A stretch of 64,000 nucleotides of DNA from Posidoniimonas corsicana (lineage in GTDB: Bacteria > Planctomycetota > Planctomycetia > Pirellulales > Lacipirellulaceae), in NCBI RefSeq assembly GCF_007859765.1, contig NZ_SIHJ01000002.1, positions 124,001-188,000 on the forward strand, read 5' to 3'. Position numbers and translations under genes: made by a program. Of the stretch, positions 7,276-15,217 are shown in pieces. A model generated the notes under the pieces. It was given only the letters and a program-made list of their open reading frames with translations. It was not told the DNA's origin and did no database searches. Each line of letters opens with the position of its first letter. Position 1 is the first letter of the stretch.

Positions 7276-9657
7276 ATGCAAGACGAACTCCGCGCCGCCA
7301 TCCTCGCCTACACCAGCAATCAGGCCTACAAGCCGATGAAGCCCCGCCTGATCGGCGAGCGGCTCGGCCTGTCGCAGGACGACATTGCAATGGTCAAGAA
7401 GGTCGTCAAGAAGATGGTCAAGGACGGCGAGCTGGAGTACGGCCCCCGCCACCTGGTGCTGCCGACCGACCCAAAGCACCCGGCCCGCAACTCGCTGGGC
7501 GGGGATGACCTGAAGGAGCCCGCGAAGCAGAAGAAGAAGTCGGGCGGCAAGCACGTGGTGGGCGTGTTCCGCCGCGTCAGCTCCGGCGACGGCTACGTCC
7601 GCCCCGAGGGCACGCCCGCCAGCGCGGGCAAGGACGCGGACGTCTACATCAACAAGCGGAACACGGGCGACGCCGCCAGCGGCGACACGGTGCGGATCTC
7701 GCTCGGCGGCTCGTCGGGCCCGCGTGGCAAGTCAGAGGGCAAGCTGGTGGACGTGGTGTCGCGTTCGACCAGCAAGTTCGTCGGCGCGTACCACGAGAGC
7801 GAGGGCCGCGGGCTGGTGAACGTGGACGGCAAGGTGTTCAACTCGCCGATCTTCGTCGGCGACCCCGGCGCCAAGGGCGCGCAGCCGGACGACAAGGTCG
7901 TGATCGACATGGTCCGGTTCCCGTCCCACTTCCACGAGGGCGAGGGCGTCATCACGCAGGTGCTCGGCGCGCGGGGCCAGCCGGGCGTCGACACGCTGAG
8001 CATCATCTACGAGTTCGGCCTGCCCGGCGAGTTCTCCGAGGAGGTGCTGGCGGAGTCGCGCCGCCAGGCCGAGCTGTTCGACGAGTCGATCCCCGACGAC
8101 CGCCGCGACATGACCTGCGAGGTGATCGCCACCATCGACCCGCTCACCGCCCGCGACTTCGACGACGCCATCTCGCTCAAGCGGGCCGCCAACGGCCACT
8201 GGGAGCTGGGCGTGCACATCGCGGACGTTTCGCACTTTGTCCAAGAGAAGACGCCGCTGGACCGCGAGGCCTACGACCGCGCGACCAGCGTGTACCTGCC
8301 GGACCAGGTCATCCCGATGCTGCCGGAGATCATCAGCAACAACCTGGCGAGCCTGCAGCCGGACAAGGTCCGCTACGCGATGACCGCCGTCATCGAGTTC
8401 ACCGCCGAGGGCGTGCCGATCGGCGCCGAGGTGTTCAAGAGCGCCATCAAGAGCCGCCGCCGGTTTACCTACGAGGAGGTCGACGAGTACCTGGCGGAGA
8501 AGTCGCTGGTCAAGCCCAGCAAGAAGCGGAAGCCGCCGAAGCCGACCGGCGTGGTTGAGTCGCTGAAGCCCGAGGTGGACCGGCTGCTGTCGGACATGTT
8601 CGAGCTGGCGATGATCCTCCGCAAACGCCGCTTCGAACGCGGGGCGCTGGAGCTCAACATGCCCGAGCTCGAGATCGACCTCGACAAGCAGGGCAAGGTC
8701 AGCGGCGCGCACCTGGAGATCAACACCGAGAGCCACCAGATCATCGAGGAGTTCATGCTGGCCGCCAACGAGGCTGTGGCCCGACACCTGGCGGACGCGG
8801 GGCTGATCTTCCTCCGCCGTGTGCACGGCGCGCCCGACCCGCGGAAGACGAAGGCCCTGACCGAGTTTGTCCGCAGCCTGGGCTTCACGGTCAGCAACCT
8901 GCAGGACCGCTTCGAGCTGCAGACGCTGCTCGAGTCGATCAAGGGCGACCCGCGTGAGCACGCGGTCAACTTCGCCACGCTCCGCTCGATGCAGCGCGCC
9001 ATCTACAGCCCCGAGGACGAGGGCCACTACGCCCTGGCCAGCGACTGCTACTGCCACTTCACCTCGCCCATCCGCCGCTACCCCGACCTCACCATCCACC
9101 GGCTGATCAACGAGCTGAACGCCGGCAAGAAGCCCAAGCAGCAGATCGGCACCTACTTCCAGTGGGGCGACCACTGCTCCGACCGCGAGGGCCGCGCCAC
9201 GGCCGCCGAGCGCGAGCTCAACAAGGTCAAGCTGCTCAACTTCCTGTCGGACAAGATCGGCATGGAGATGCAGGGCGTGATCACCGGCGTGGAGAGCTTC
9301 GGCATCTTTGTCGAGGGCAAGGACCTGCCGGCCGAGGGCTTCGTGCACATCACCGCCCTGGGCGACGACTACTACAAGCACGACCGCGCCAGCCACTCGA
9401 TCTCGGGGTTCCGCGGCGGCAACAGCTTCCGCCTGGGCGACGAGGTCCGGGTCGCCGTGGCCGCGGTCAATGTCGACGCCCGCGAGCTGGACTTCCGCAT
9501 GCTGGGCAAAGGCCCGCAGGCCGCGAAGAAGAAAAAGAAGGGCCGCGCCGGCGGCAAGCCGGGCAAGTCTCCCCAGCGGTCGCAGGGCCCCAAAGAGGGC
9601 CGCCCCCCCCGCGGCCGGTCCGACAAGACCGGCAAGCACCGCCGGAAGAAGAAGTAA
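7276..9657 (+). CDS. rnr: Ribonuclease R
   Basis: 793 residues, within the size range of RNase R, a processive 3'-5' exoribonuclease that degrades structured RNA. In order: a winged-helix-like N-terminus, cold-shock/OB region at about 95-240, the RNB catalytic domain with IDPLTARDFDDA (metal-binding Asp288, Asp294, Asp296, Asp297), a C-terminal S1 domain (MQGVITGVESFGIFVEG), and a Lys/Arg-rich tail of about 45 residues, as in E. coli RNase R. A Lys-rich linker lies near residues 84-92. The gene is divergent from the glycosyltransferase and lies 90 bases before gcvT. Confidence 0.95.
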   Translation: MQDELRAAILAYTSNQAYKPMKPRLIGERLGLSQDDIAMVKKVVKKMVKDGELEYGPRHLVLPTDPKHPARNSLGGDDLKEPAKQKKKSGGKHVVGVFRRVSSGDGYVRPEGTPASAGKDADVYINKRNTGDAASGDTVRISLGGSSGPRGKSEGKLVDVVSRSTSKFVGAYHESEGRGLVNVDGKVFNSPIFVGDPGAKGAQPDDKVVIDMVRFPSHFHEGEGVITQVLGARGQPGVDTLSIIYEFGLPGEFSEEVLAESRRQAELFDESIPDDRRDMTCEVIATIDPLTARDFDDAISLKRAANGHWELGVHIADVSHFVQEKTPLDREAYDRATSVYLPDQVIPMLPEIISNNLASLQPDKVRYAMTAVIEFTAEGVPIGAEVFKSAIKSRRRFTYEEVDEYLAEKSLVKPSKKRKPPKPTGVVESLKPEVDRLLSDMFELAMILRKRRFERGALELNMPELEIDLDKQGKVSGAHLEINTESHQIIEEFMLAANEAVARHLADAGLIFLRRVHGAPDPRKTKALTEFVRSLGFTVSNLQDRFELQTLLESIKGDPREHAVNFATLRSMQRAIYSPEDEGHYALASDCYCHFTSPIRRYPDLTIHRLINELNAGKKPKQQIGTYFQWGDHCSDREGRATAAERELNKVKLLNFLSDKIGMEMQGVITGVESFGIFVEGKDLPAEGFVHITALGDDYYKHDRASHSISGFRGGNSFRLGDEVRVAVAAVNVDARELDFRMLGKGPQAAKKKKKGRAGGKPGKSPQRSQGPKEGRPPRGRSDKTGKHRRKKK

Positions 9658-9747
9658 CCGCGCCCGCGCGCCCCTACCGATCCGATCACGAACTCGTAGA
9701 ATACGGCAAAGCCCCCCCGCCCTCCCCCGACGCCCCCCGCCAGCCGG

Positions 9748-10887
9748 ATGAGCACCCCCGACGCCCTCGCCAAGACGCCGCTGTACGACTGGCACGTCGC
9801 CAACGGCGGACGCATGGTCGACTTCGCCGGCTGGGCCATGCCCGTGCAGTACGGCTCGATCGTCGACGAGCACCACGCCACCCGCAACGCGGTCGGCCTG
9901 TTCGACATCTCGCACATGGGGCGGCTGCTGTTCTCCGGCGCCGACGCCGAGGCGCTGCTCGACTCAATCTCCACCCGGCGGGTTACCGACCTCAAGCCGG
10001 GGCAGATCCGCTACTCGCTGATCTGCAACGAGCAGGGCGGCGTGCTGGACGACGTGCTGATCTACCGCATCGAACTCGAGGACGGCGTCCGATCGGGCTC
10101 GGGCCGGCTGTCGGGCTTCGGCATGGTGGTCAACGCCAGCAACCGCCCCAAGATCGTCGAGTGGATCAACGGCCGCATCGGCAACCGCGCCGTGGAGCTG
10201 GAGGACATCTCGGCCGAGTACGCCATGATCGCCGTGCAGGGGCCCAAGGCGATTGAGCTGCTCGACCCGCTGACCGATCACCCGCTCACGTCGCTCCGCT
10301 ACTACACCGGAGCCGAGACCAACGTCGACGGCTGCGGCTGCTACATCAGCCGCACCGGCTACACCGGCGAGGACGGCTGCGAGATTGTCGTCCACGCCGA
10401 CCTGGCCGCCGGACTGTGGGAGAGCCTGCACGCCAAGGCGGAGGAGGTCGACGGAAGCGCCGTCGGCCTGGCGGCCCGCAACACGCTGCGGCTCGAGGCC
10501 GGCATGCCGCTGTACGGGCACGAGCTGACCGAAGAGATCAACCCCATCCAGGCCGGGCTCGGCTTCGCCGTGACGCTCAAGGACCGCGACTTCGTCGGGC
10601 GCGACGCGCTCACGGCGGCCACGCAGGACAAGGGCCAGCGGGTGCGGGTGGGGCTGCAGCTGGAGGGCCGCCGCGCCCCGCGCGAGGGGTACCCGGTGCT
10701 GCAGGAGAACGAGGTCGTGGGCGAGGTGACCAGCGGCACGTTCTCGCCCACGCTCAACAAGCCGATCGCCATGGCCTACGTCAAACCAACCGCCGCGGCG
10801 CCGGGCGAGCCGGTCGCCGTCGACGCCCGCGGCACGCACCTCGCGGCGACCGTCGCCCCGCCGGTGTTCTACGAACGCGGCAAGTAG
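9748..10887 (+). CDS. gcvT: Aminomethyltransferase, glycine cleavage T-protein
   Basis: 379 residues, normal length for GcvT. It transfers the aminomethyl carbon from lipoyl H-protein to tetrahydrofolate, releasing ammonia. Recognisable blocks are the N-terminal LYDWHVANGGRMVDFAGWAM, VGLFDISHMG, the folate-region block YISRTGYTGEDGCEI, and the C-terminal GEVTSGTFSPTLNKPIAMAY. First gene of a gcvT-gcvH-gcvPA run, with 55 bases before gcvH. Its ATG follows a C-rich stretch with no strong ribosome-binding site. Confidence 0.96.
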   Translation: MSTPDALAKTPLYDWHVANGGRMVDFAGWAMPVQYGSIVDEHHATRNAVGLFDISHMGRLLFSGADAEALLDSISTRRVTDLKPGQIRYSLICNEQGGVLDDVLIYRIELEDGVRSGSGRLSGFGMVVNASNRPKIVEWINGRIGNRAVELEDISAEYAMIAVQGPKAIELLDPLTDHPLTSLRYYTGAETNVDGCGCYISRTGYTGEDGCEIVVHADLAAGLWESLHAKAEEVDGSAVGLAARNTLRLEAGMPLYGHELTEEINPIQAGLGFAVTLKDRDFVGRDALTAATQDKGQRVRVGLQLEGRRAPREGYPVLQENEVVGEVTSGTFSPTLNKPIAMAYVKPTAAAPGEPVAVDARGTHLAATVAPPVFYERGK

Positions 10888-10942
10888 GCCCACCGCGGGC
10901 CCGCCGCCGCACGCGACTCATCCCACCCAGGCCCTGAACGAA

Positions 10943-11329
10943 ATGAACCCAGAAGACCTGCGTTTCGCCAAGACACACGAATGGATTTCTGTCGCGGACG
11001 GCGTCGCGACGATGGGCATCTCGGCGTTCGCCGTCGAGGCGCTGACCGACCTGGTGTTCATCGAACTCCCCAAGGTCGGCGCGTCCGTCCAGAAGGAGCA
11101 GTCCTTCTGCGAGATCGAGTCGGTCAAGGCCGTGAGCGACGTCTACGCGCCGGTATCGGGCGAGGTGATCGAGGTCAACGAGCCGCTGGCCGACCAGCTC
11201 GAGCTGTTCAGCGACGACCCGTACGGCGGCGGCTGGATCGCCAAGATCAAGATGTCCGACCCCGCCGAGGCCGACGCCCTGATGGACCACGCCGCCTACC
11301 AGAAGCAGTGCGAGGAAGAAGCCGGCTGA
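10943..11329 (+). CDS. gcvH: Glycine cleavage system H-protein
   Basis: 128 residues, standard H-protein length. It carries a lipoyl arm that shuttles the aminomethyl group between P, T and L proteins. The start LRFAKTHEWISVADGVATMG and the lipoylation site in EIESVKAVSDVYAP, with lipoyl Lys62, are canonical. The C-terminus has the PYGGGWIAKIK block. It sits between gcvT and gcvPA. Confidence 0.97.
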   Translation: MNPEDLRFAKTHEWISVADGVATMGISAFAVEALTDLVFIELPKVGASVQKEQSFCEIESVKAVSDVYAPVSGEVIEVNEPLADQLELFSDDPYGGGWIAKIKMSDPAEADALMDHAAYQKQCEEEAG

Positions 11330-11434
11330 TTGCGGATCGGGGATTGCAGATTGCGGATTGGACGCGAGAAGCCCTACCCCAGATCAACAATCCGCACGGC
11401 GAGTAATCCGCAATCCCGAATCTGCAATCCGCAA
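11329..11434. repeat. GATTGCGGATT-type repeats with inverted arm before gcvPA
   Basis: Between gcvH and gcvPA the left side carries three tandem degenerate units of the type GATTGCGGAT (11329-11361). The right side (11405-11434) carries the reverse complement, AATCCGCAATCCCG, then AATCTGCAATCCGCA running straight into the gcvPA ATG. The arms can pair, giving a hairpin in the gcv transcript just ahead of the gcvPA start. The same motif precedes proS and the YhaM-like gene. It might affect gcvPA translation, but that is inference. Confidence 0.75.
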
Positions 11435-12807
11435 TGCCCTACACCTACAACACCCCCGAAGACGTCGCTGAGATGCTGGCCGCGATTGGCGTGGAGTCCC
11501 TCGAGGAGCTCTACGACATGGTGCCCAGCGACCTGCGGCTCGACCGGCCGCTGGACCTGCCGCCCGCCCTGGGCGAGATGGAGCTGGACCAGCACATGCG
11601 GCGGCTGTCGGGCAAGAACGCGTCGACCGCAAACTCGGTCTGCTTCCTGGGCGCCGGGTCGTACGACCACTTCGTGCCGGCGGTGGTGGACGTGGTCGCG
11701 TCGCGCAGCGAGTTCTACACCAGCTACACGCCGTACCAGCCCGAGGTGGCGCAGGGCAACCTGCAGGCGATGTTCGAGTACCAGTCGCTCATCGCGCGGA
11801 TGACCGGCTTGGACATCTCGAACAACAGCCTGTACGACGGCGCCACCGCCGCCGCCGAGGCGGTGCTGATGGCCATCGCCGCCACCCGCCGCACCGGCCG
11901 CGTGGTGATGCCCGCCTCGGTGCACCCCGAGTACCGCCAGACGATCGCCACCTACCTCGAGTGCCTGGGCGTGGAGGTCGTGACCGTACCGGCGCCCGGC
12001 GGCGCAGTCGACGTCGACGAGCTGCGGGCGGAGCTGACCGACGGGACCGCCGCGGTGCTGCTGCAGCAGCCCAACTTCTTCGGCGCCGTAGAGGAGGCCG
12101 AGGCGATCGGCGCCGCCGCCCACGAGGCCGGCGCGCTGTTCATCGTGGCTTTCGACCCGATCAGCCTTGGACTCATGAAGCGTCCCGGGGACTACGGCGC
12201 GGATATCGCCGTCGCCGAGGGCCAGTCGCTCGGTTCGCCCATGCAGTACGGCGGTCCCTACCTGGGCGTGATGGCCTGCACCGAGAAGCTGGTCCGCCGC
12301 ATGCCGGGCCGCATCGTCGGGCAGACCACCGACCGCCGCGGCAAGCGGTGCTTCACGCTCACGCTGCAGACCCGCGAGCAGCACATTCGCCGCGACAAGG
12401 CGACCAGCAACGTCTGCAGCAACCAGGGCCTGTTCGCCCTGCGCGCGACGGTCTACCTGTCGCTGCTCGGCCCCCAGGGCCTGAAGGAGACCGCCAACCT
12501 CTGCCTGCAGAAGAGCCGCTACCTGGCCGACCAGCTCGCCGGCAGCGACCGGTTCGAGGCGGCCTTCGATCAGCAAACCTTCAAGGAGTTCGTCGTCCGC
12601 GACCGCGAGAACAAGGTCGACGAGCTCGTGCAGACCGCCCTCTCCCAGGGGATGCTGGCGGGCGTGCCGCTGGGGCGGTTCTACCCAGAGCTGTCCGACT
12701 GCCTGCTGATCGCGGTCACCGAGAAGCGGACGAAGGAAGAGATCGACGCGCTGGTCGGCGTGCTGACCGGCGCGGAGGTCCGCTCGACGCCGGTGGCCGC
12801 GGGGTAG
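11434..12807 (+). CDS. gcvPA: Glycine dehydrogenase (decarboxylating) subunit 1
   Basis: 457 residues, the size of the N-terminal half of split P-proteins. With subunit 2 it decarboxylates glycine and loads the aminomethyl group on GcvH. Typical blocks are CFLGAGSYDHFVPAVV, YTSYTPYQPEVAQGNLQAMF, NNSLYDGATAAAEAV and GSPMQYGGPYLGVM. The PLP-binding Lys is on subunit 2 (GcvPB), which is not found in this window. The next gene is an unrelated membrane protein, so the cluster is incomplete here and the partner must be encoded elsewhere for the system to work. Confidence 0.95.
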   Translation: MPYTYNTPEDVAEMLAAIGVESLEELYDMVPSDLRLDRPLDLPPALGEMELDQHMRRLSGKNASTANSVCFLGAGSYDHFVPAVVDVVASRSEFYTSYTPYQPEVAQGNLQAMFEYQSLIARMTGLDISNNSLYDGATAAAEAVLMAIAATRRTGRVVMPASVHPEYRQTIATYLECLGVEVVTVPAPGGAVDVDELRAELTDGTAAVLLQQPNFFGAVEEAEAIGAAAHEAGALFIVAFDPISLGLMKRPGDYGADIAVAEGQSLGSPMQYGGPYLGVMACTEKLVRRMPGRIVGQTTDRRGKRCFTLTLQTREQHIRRDKATSNVCSNQGLFALRATVYLSLLGPQGLKETANLCLQKSRYLADQLAGSDRFEAAFDQQTFKEFVVRDRENKVDELVQTALSQGMLAGVPLGRFYPELSDCLLIAVTEKRTKEEIDALVGVLTGAEVRSTPVAAG

Positions 12808-12849
12808 CCGTTAGTCGCTTTCCACCTCCTCGAGAACCAACACGCGGCG

Positions 12850-13275
12850 ATGCGTCCCCCGCGCTTCAGCCTCGAGACGCTGCTGGCCGTGATGGGCGGT
12901 GCGGCGATGGTCCTCGCAGCGGTGCGTGCGTCGGAGGACGCGATCTTCTTCGCCCTGATCCGCAATTTCGCGATCTGCGTAGCGGCATACGCGGCGGTCT
13001 ACCTGACGGCTTCGGGGTGGTTCCTGCGGGGGCTCCGCCGTGCGGGTGGGCTCACCTTGCTGCTGCTCGCGACGCTGGTCGGCGGGACAGCGTGGCTGTT
13101 GCTGCTGGCCGTCCATCGGCTGGCCTCGCGGGGCCTGATAAGCTGGCCACCGCTATCGCTCGACCTGCTACTCAGCTGGCGCGCCCTGTGGATCGGGTTG
13201 CTGCCCGCGCTGCTGGGCGCCGTGCACGGTTGGCGGTCAAGGCGGTCGCGGGGCGTGAGCCTCCGTGAGGACTAG
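12850..13275 (+). CDS. Small hypothetical membrane protein
   Basis: 141 residues with about four hydrophobic segments (roughly 8-26, 36-56, 64-86 and 106-126) and a basic C-terminus. The start RFSLETLLAVMGGAAMVLA resembles the RFSLRTLLxxxxxxA N-terminus seen in many small planctomycete membrane proteins of unknown function. It lies 42 bases after gcvPA, where gcvPB is found in many bacteria. It has no resemblance to GcvPB, and I infer no link to glycine metabolism. Confidence 0.65.
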   Translation: MRPPRFSLETLLAVMGGAAMVLAAVRASEDAIFFALIRNFAICVAAYAAVYLTASGWFLRGLRRAGGLTLLLLATLVGGTAWLLLLAVHRLASRGLISWPPLSLDLLLSWRALWIGLLPALLGAVHGWRSRRSRGVSLRED

Positions 13276-13401
13276 GCGCTCCCCGTGGGTCCCCGCCCCG
13301 ATTTCTGGTAGATTCTGGGGCGTGGCGGGGCCCTGCCCCGCCGCTTGTCCTGGACCTTATCGGCGTGCTGCACGCCCAATCGAATACCGCGAAAGACTCC
13401 C

Positions 13402-15201
13402 GTGGCCAAGAAGAAAATCGACTTCATGTGCACCGCGTTCCGGGACGGCTTCCAGTCGGCCTACGGCGCGCGGGTGCAGACCCCCGACTTCCTGCCGGCC
13501 CTCGAGGCGGCCCGCGACGCGGGGATCAGCTACTTCGAGGCCGGCGGCGGCGCCCGGTTCCAGTCGCTCTACTTCTACTGCCAAGAAGACGCGTTCGACA
13601 TGATGGACGCGTTCCGCCAGACCGCGGGGCCCGACGCCAACCTGCAGACCCTCGCCCGCGGCGTCAACGTGGTCGGGCTCGAGTCGCAGTCGTCGGACAT
13701 CATCAAGCTGCATGCCGAGATGTTCAAGAAGCACGGCATGACCACCATCCGCAACTTCGACGCGCTGAACGACGTCAACAACCTGATCTACAGCGGGCAG
13801 TGCATCGTCGACGCCGGGCTGAAGCACCAGGTGGTGGTCACCATGATGGAGCTTCCGCCGGGCTGCACCGGCGCGCACGACGCGGAGTTCTACGCCAAGA
13901 CGCTGCAGGACATCCTCGACGCCCAGATCCCGTTCGACGCGGTCTGCTTCAAGGACGCCTCGGGCACTGCCGTGCCGTCCAAGGTGTATGAGACCATCAA
14001 GCAGGCGCGCAAGATGCTGCCCGCCGACGCGTACATCCACTTCCACACGCACGAGACCACCGGCGTGAGCGTGCTGGCCTACCAGGCGGCCATCGACGCC
14101 GGCGCCAACGCCATCGACCTTTCGCTGGCGCCCTGCTCCGGCGGCACCTGCCAGCCGGACGTGATCGTCATGTGGCACGCGCTCCGCGGCACCGACTACA
14201 CGCTGGACGTGGACATCGAGAAGATCCGCGAGGCCGAGGAGGTCTTCAAGGACTGCATGAAGGACTACTTCCTGCCGCCCGAGGCCGTGGCCGTCGAGCC
14301 GCTGATACCGTGGAGCCCGATGCCGGGCGGCGCCCTCACCGCCAACACCCAGATGCTCCGCGACAACGGCATCATGGACCGCTACCCGGACATGATCAAG
14401 GCGATGTCCGACGTGGTCCGCCGCGGCGGGTACGGCACGTCGGTCACGCCGGTCTCGCAGTTCTACTTCCAGCAGGCGTTCAACAACGTGATGTTCGGCC
14501 CCTGGGAGAAGATCGCCGAGCCGTACGGCAAGATGGTGCTCGGCTACTTCGGCAAGACGCCCGTGCCGCCCGACCCGGAGATCGTCGCGCTGGCCAGCAA
14601 GCAGCTCGAGCTGGAGCCGACCACCCGCTCCCCCATCGAGATGAACGACGCCGACCCCAACAAGGGCGTGGCGCCGGCCAAGAAGACCCTCGAAGAGAAC
14701 AACCTTCCGACCACGGACGAGAATATCTTTATCGTCGCGGCGTGCAAGGAGAAGGGCCTCGCGTTCCTGCAGGGCAAGGCCGAGCTCGGCGTGCGGAAGG
14801 TGGAGAAGCCGGCGGCGGCGGGTTCGGCGCCGGCAACCGGCGCCAGCGATTTCGTCCTCAAGGTCGACGGCAAGCAGCACAAGGTCAGCGTCAACGGCGG
14901 CGCGGTCACGGTCAACGGCAAGAGCTACCAGGTGGAGCTCGCCGACGGCCAGGACGGCCCGGCCGCCACGTCGGCCCCGGCCGGCGCCACGACGCCCGTC
15001 AACGCCCAGATGCCCGGCGTGGTGCTCCGCACCCTGGCCAGCGCCGGCGACGCCGTGAAGCAGGGGCAGGCGATCATGGTCCTCGAGGCGATGAAGATGG
15101 AGGTCCCGGTCGCCTCGCCGTGCGACGGCCAGATTGCCGAGATCAACGTCAGCCAGGGCGACCAGGTCGCCAACGGCCAGCAGCTAGCGGCGATTGGGTA
15201 G
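13402..15201 (+). CDS. Biotin-dependent carboxyltransferase (PycB/OadA-type) with BCCP domain
   Basis: 599 residues from a GTG start. The N-terminal TIM barrel follows the pyruvate carboxylase/oxaloacetate decarboxylase alpha pattern, though divergent: TAFRDGFQS (metal Asp15), FEAGGGARFQS, CFKDASG (carbamylated Lys184), HFHTHETTG (His215, His217) and LAPCSGGTCQPD. A PYC/OADA domain follows. The C-terminus is a biotin carrier domain with EAMKME (biotinyl Lys565). It should move a carboxyl group between biotin and an oxo acid such as pyruvate/oxaloacetate. No biotin carboxylase or sodium-pump beta subunit is nearby, so direction and partner are open. An in-frame ATG at 13345 is possible, but conservation begins at VAKKKIDF. 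Confidence 0.85.
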   Translation: MAKKKIDFMCTAFRDGFQSAYGARVQTPDFLPALEAARDAGISYFEAGGGARFQSLYFYCQEDAFDMMDAFRQTAGPDANLQTLARGVNVVGLESQSSDIIKLHAEMFKKHGMTTIRNFDALNDVNNLIYSGQCIVDAGLKHQVVVTMMELPPGCTGAHDAEFYAKTLQDILDAQIPFDAVCFKDASGTAVPSKVYETIKQARKMLPADAYIHFHTHETTGVSVLAYQAAIDAGANAIDLSLAPCSGGTCQPDVIVMWHALRGTDYTLDVDIEKIREAEEVFKDCMKDYFLPPEAVAVEPLIPWSPMPGGALTANTQMLRDNGIMDRYPDMIKAMSDVVRRGGYGTSVTPVSQFYFQQAFNNVMFGPWEKIAEPYGKMVLGYFGKTPVPPDPEIVALASKQLELEPTTRSPIEMNDADPNKGVAPAKKTLEENNLPTTDENIFIVAACKEKGLAFLQGKAELGVRKVEKPAAAGSAPATGASDFVLKVDGKQHKVSVNGGAVTVNGKSYQVELADGQDGPAATSAPAGATTPVNAQMPGVVLRTLASAGDAVKQGQAIMVLEAMKMEVPVASPCDGQIAEINVSQGDQVANGQQLAAIG

Positions 15202-15217
15202 CCGATCCCGCCGCTTG

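Noticed and set aside
7732-9915. A 727-codon minus-strand open frame opposite RNase R
   Set aside because: Shadow of rnr; the protein has no recognisable motif and an Ala/Val/Arg/Gly-biased composition.
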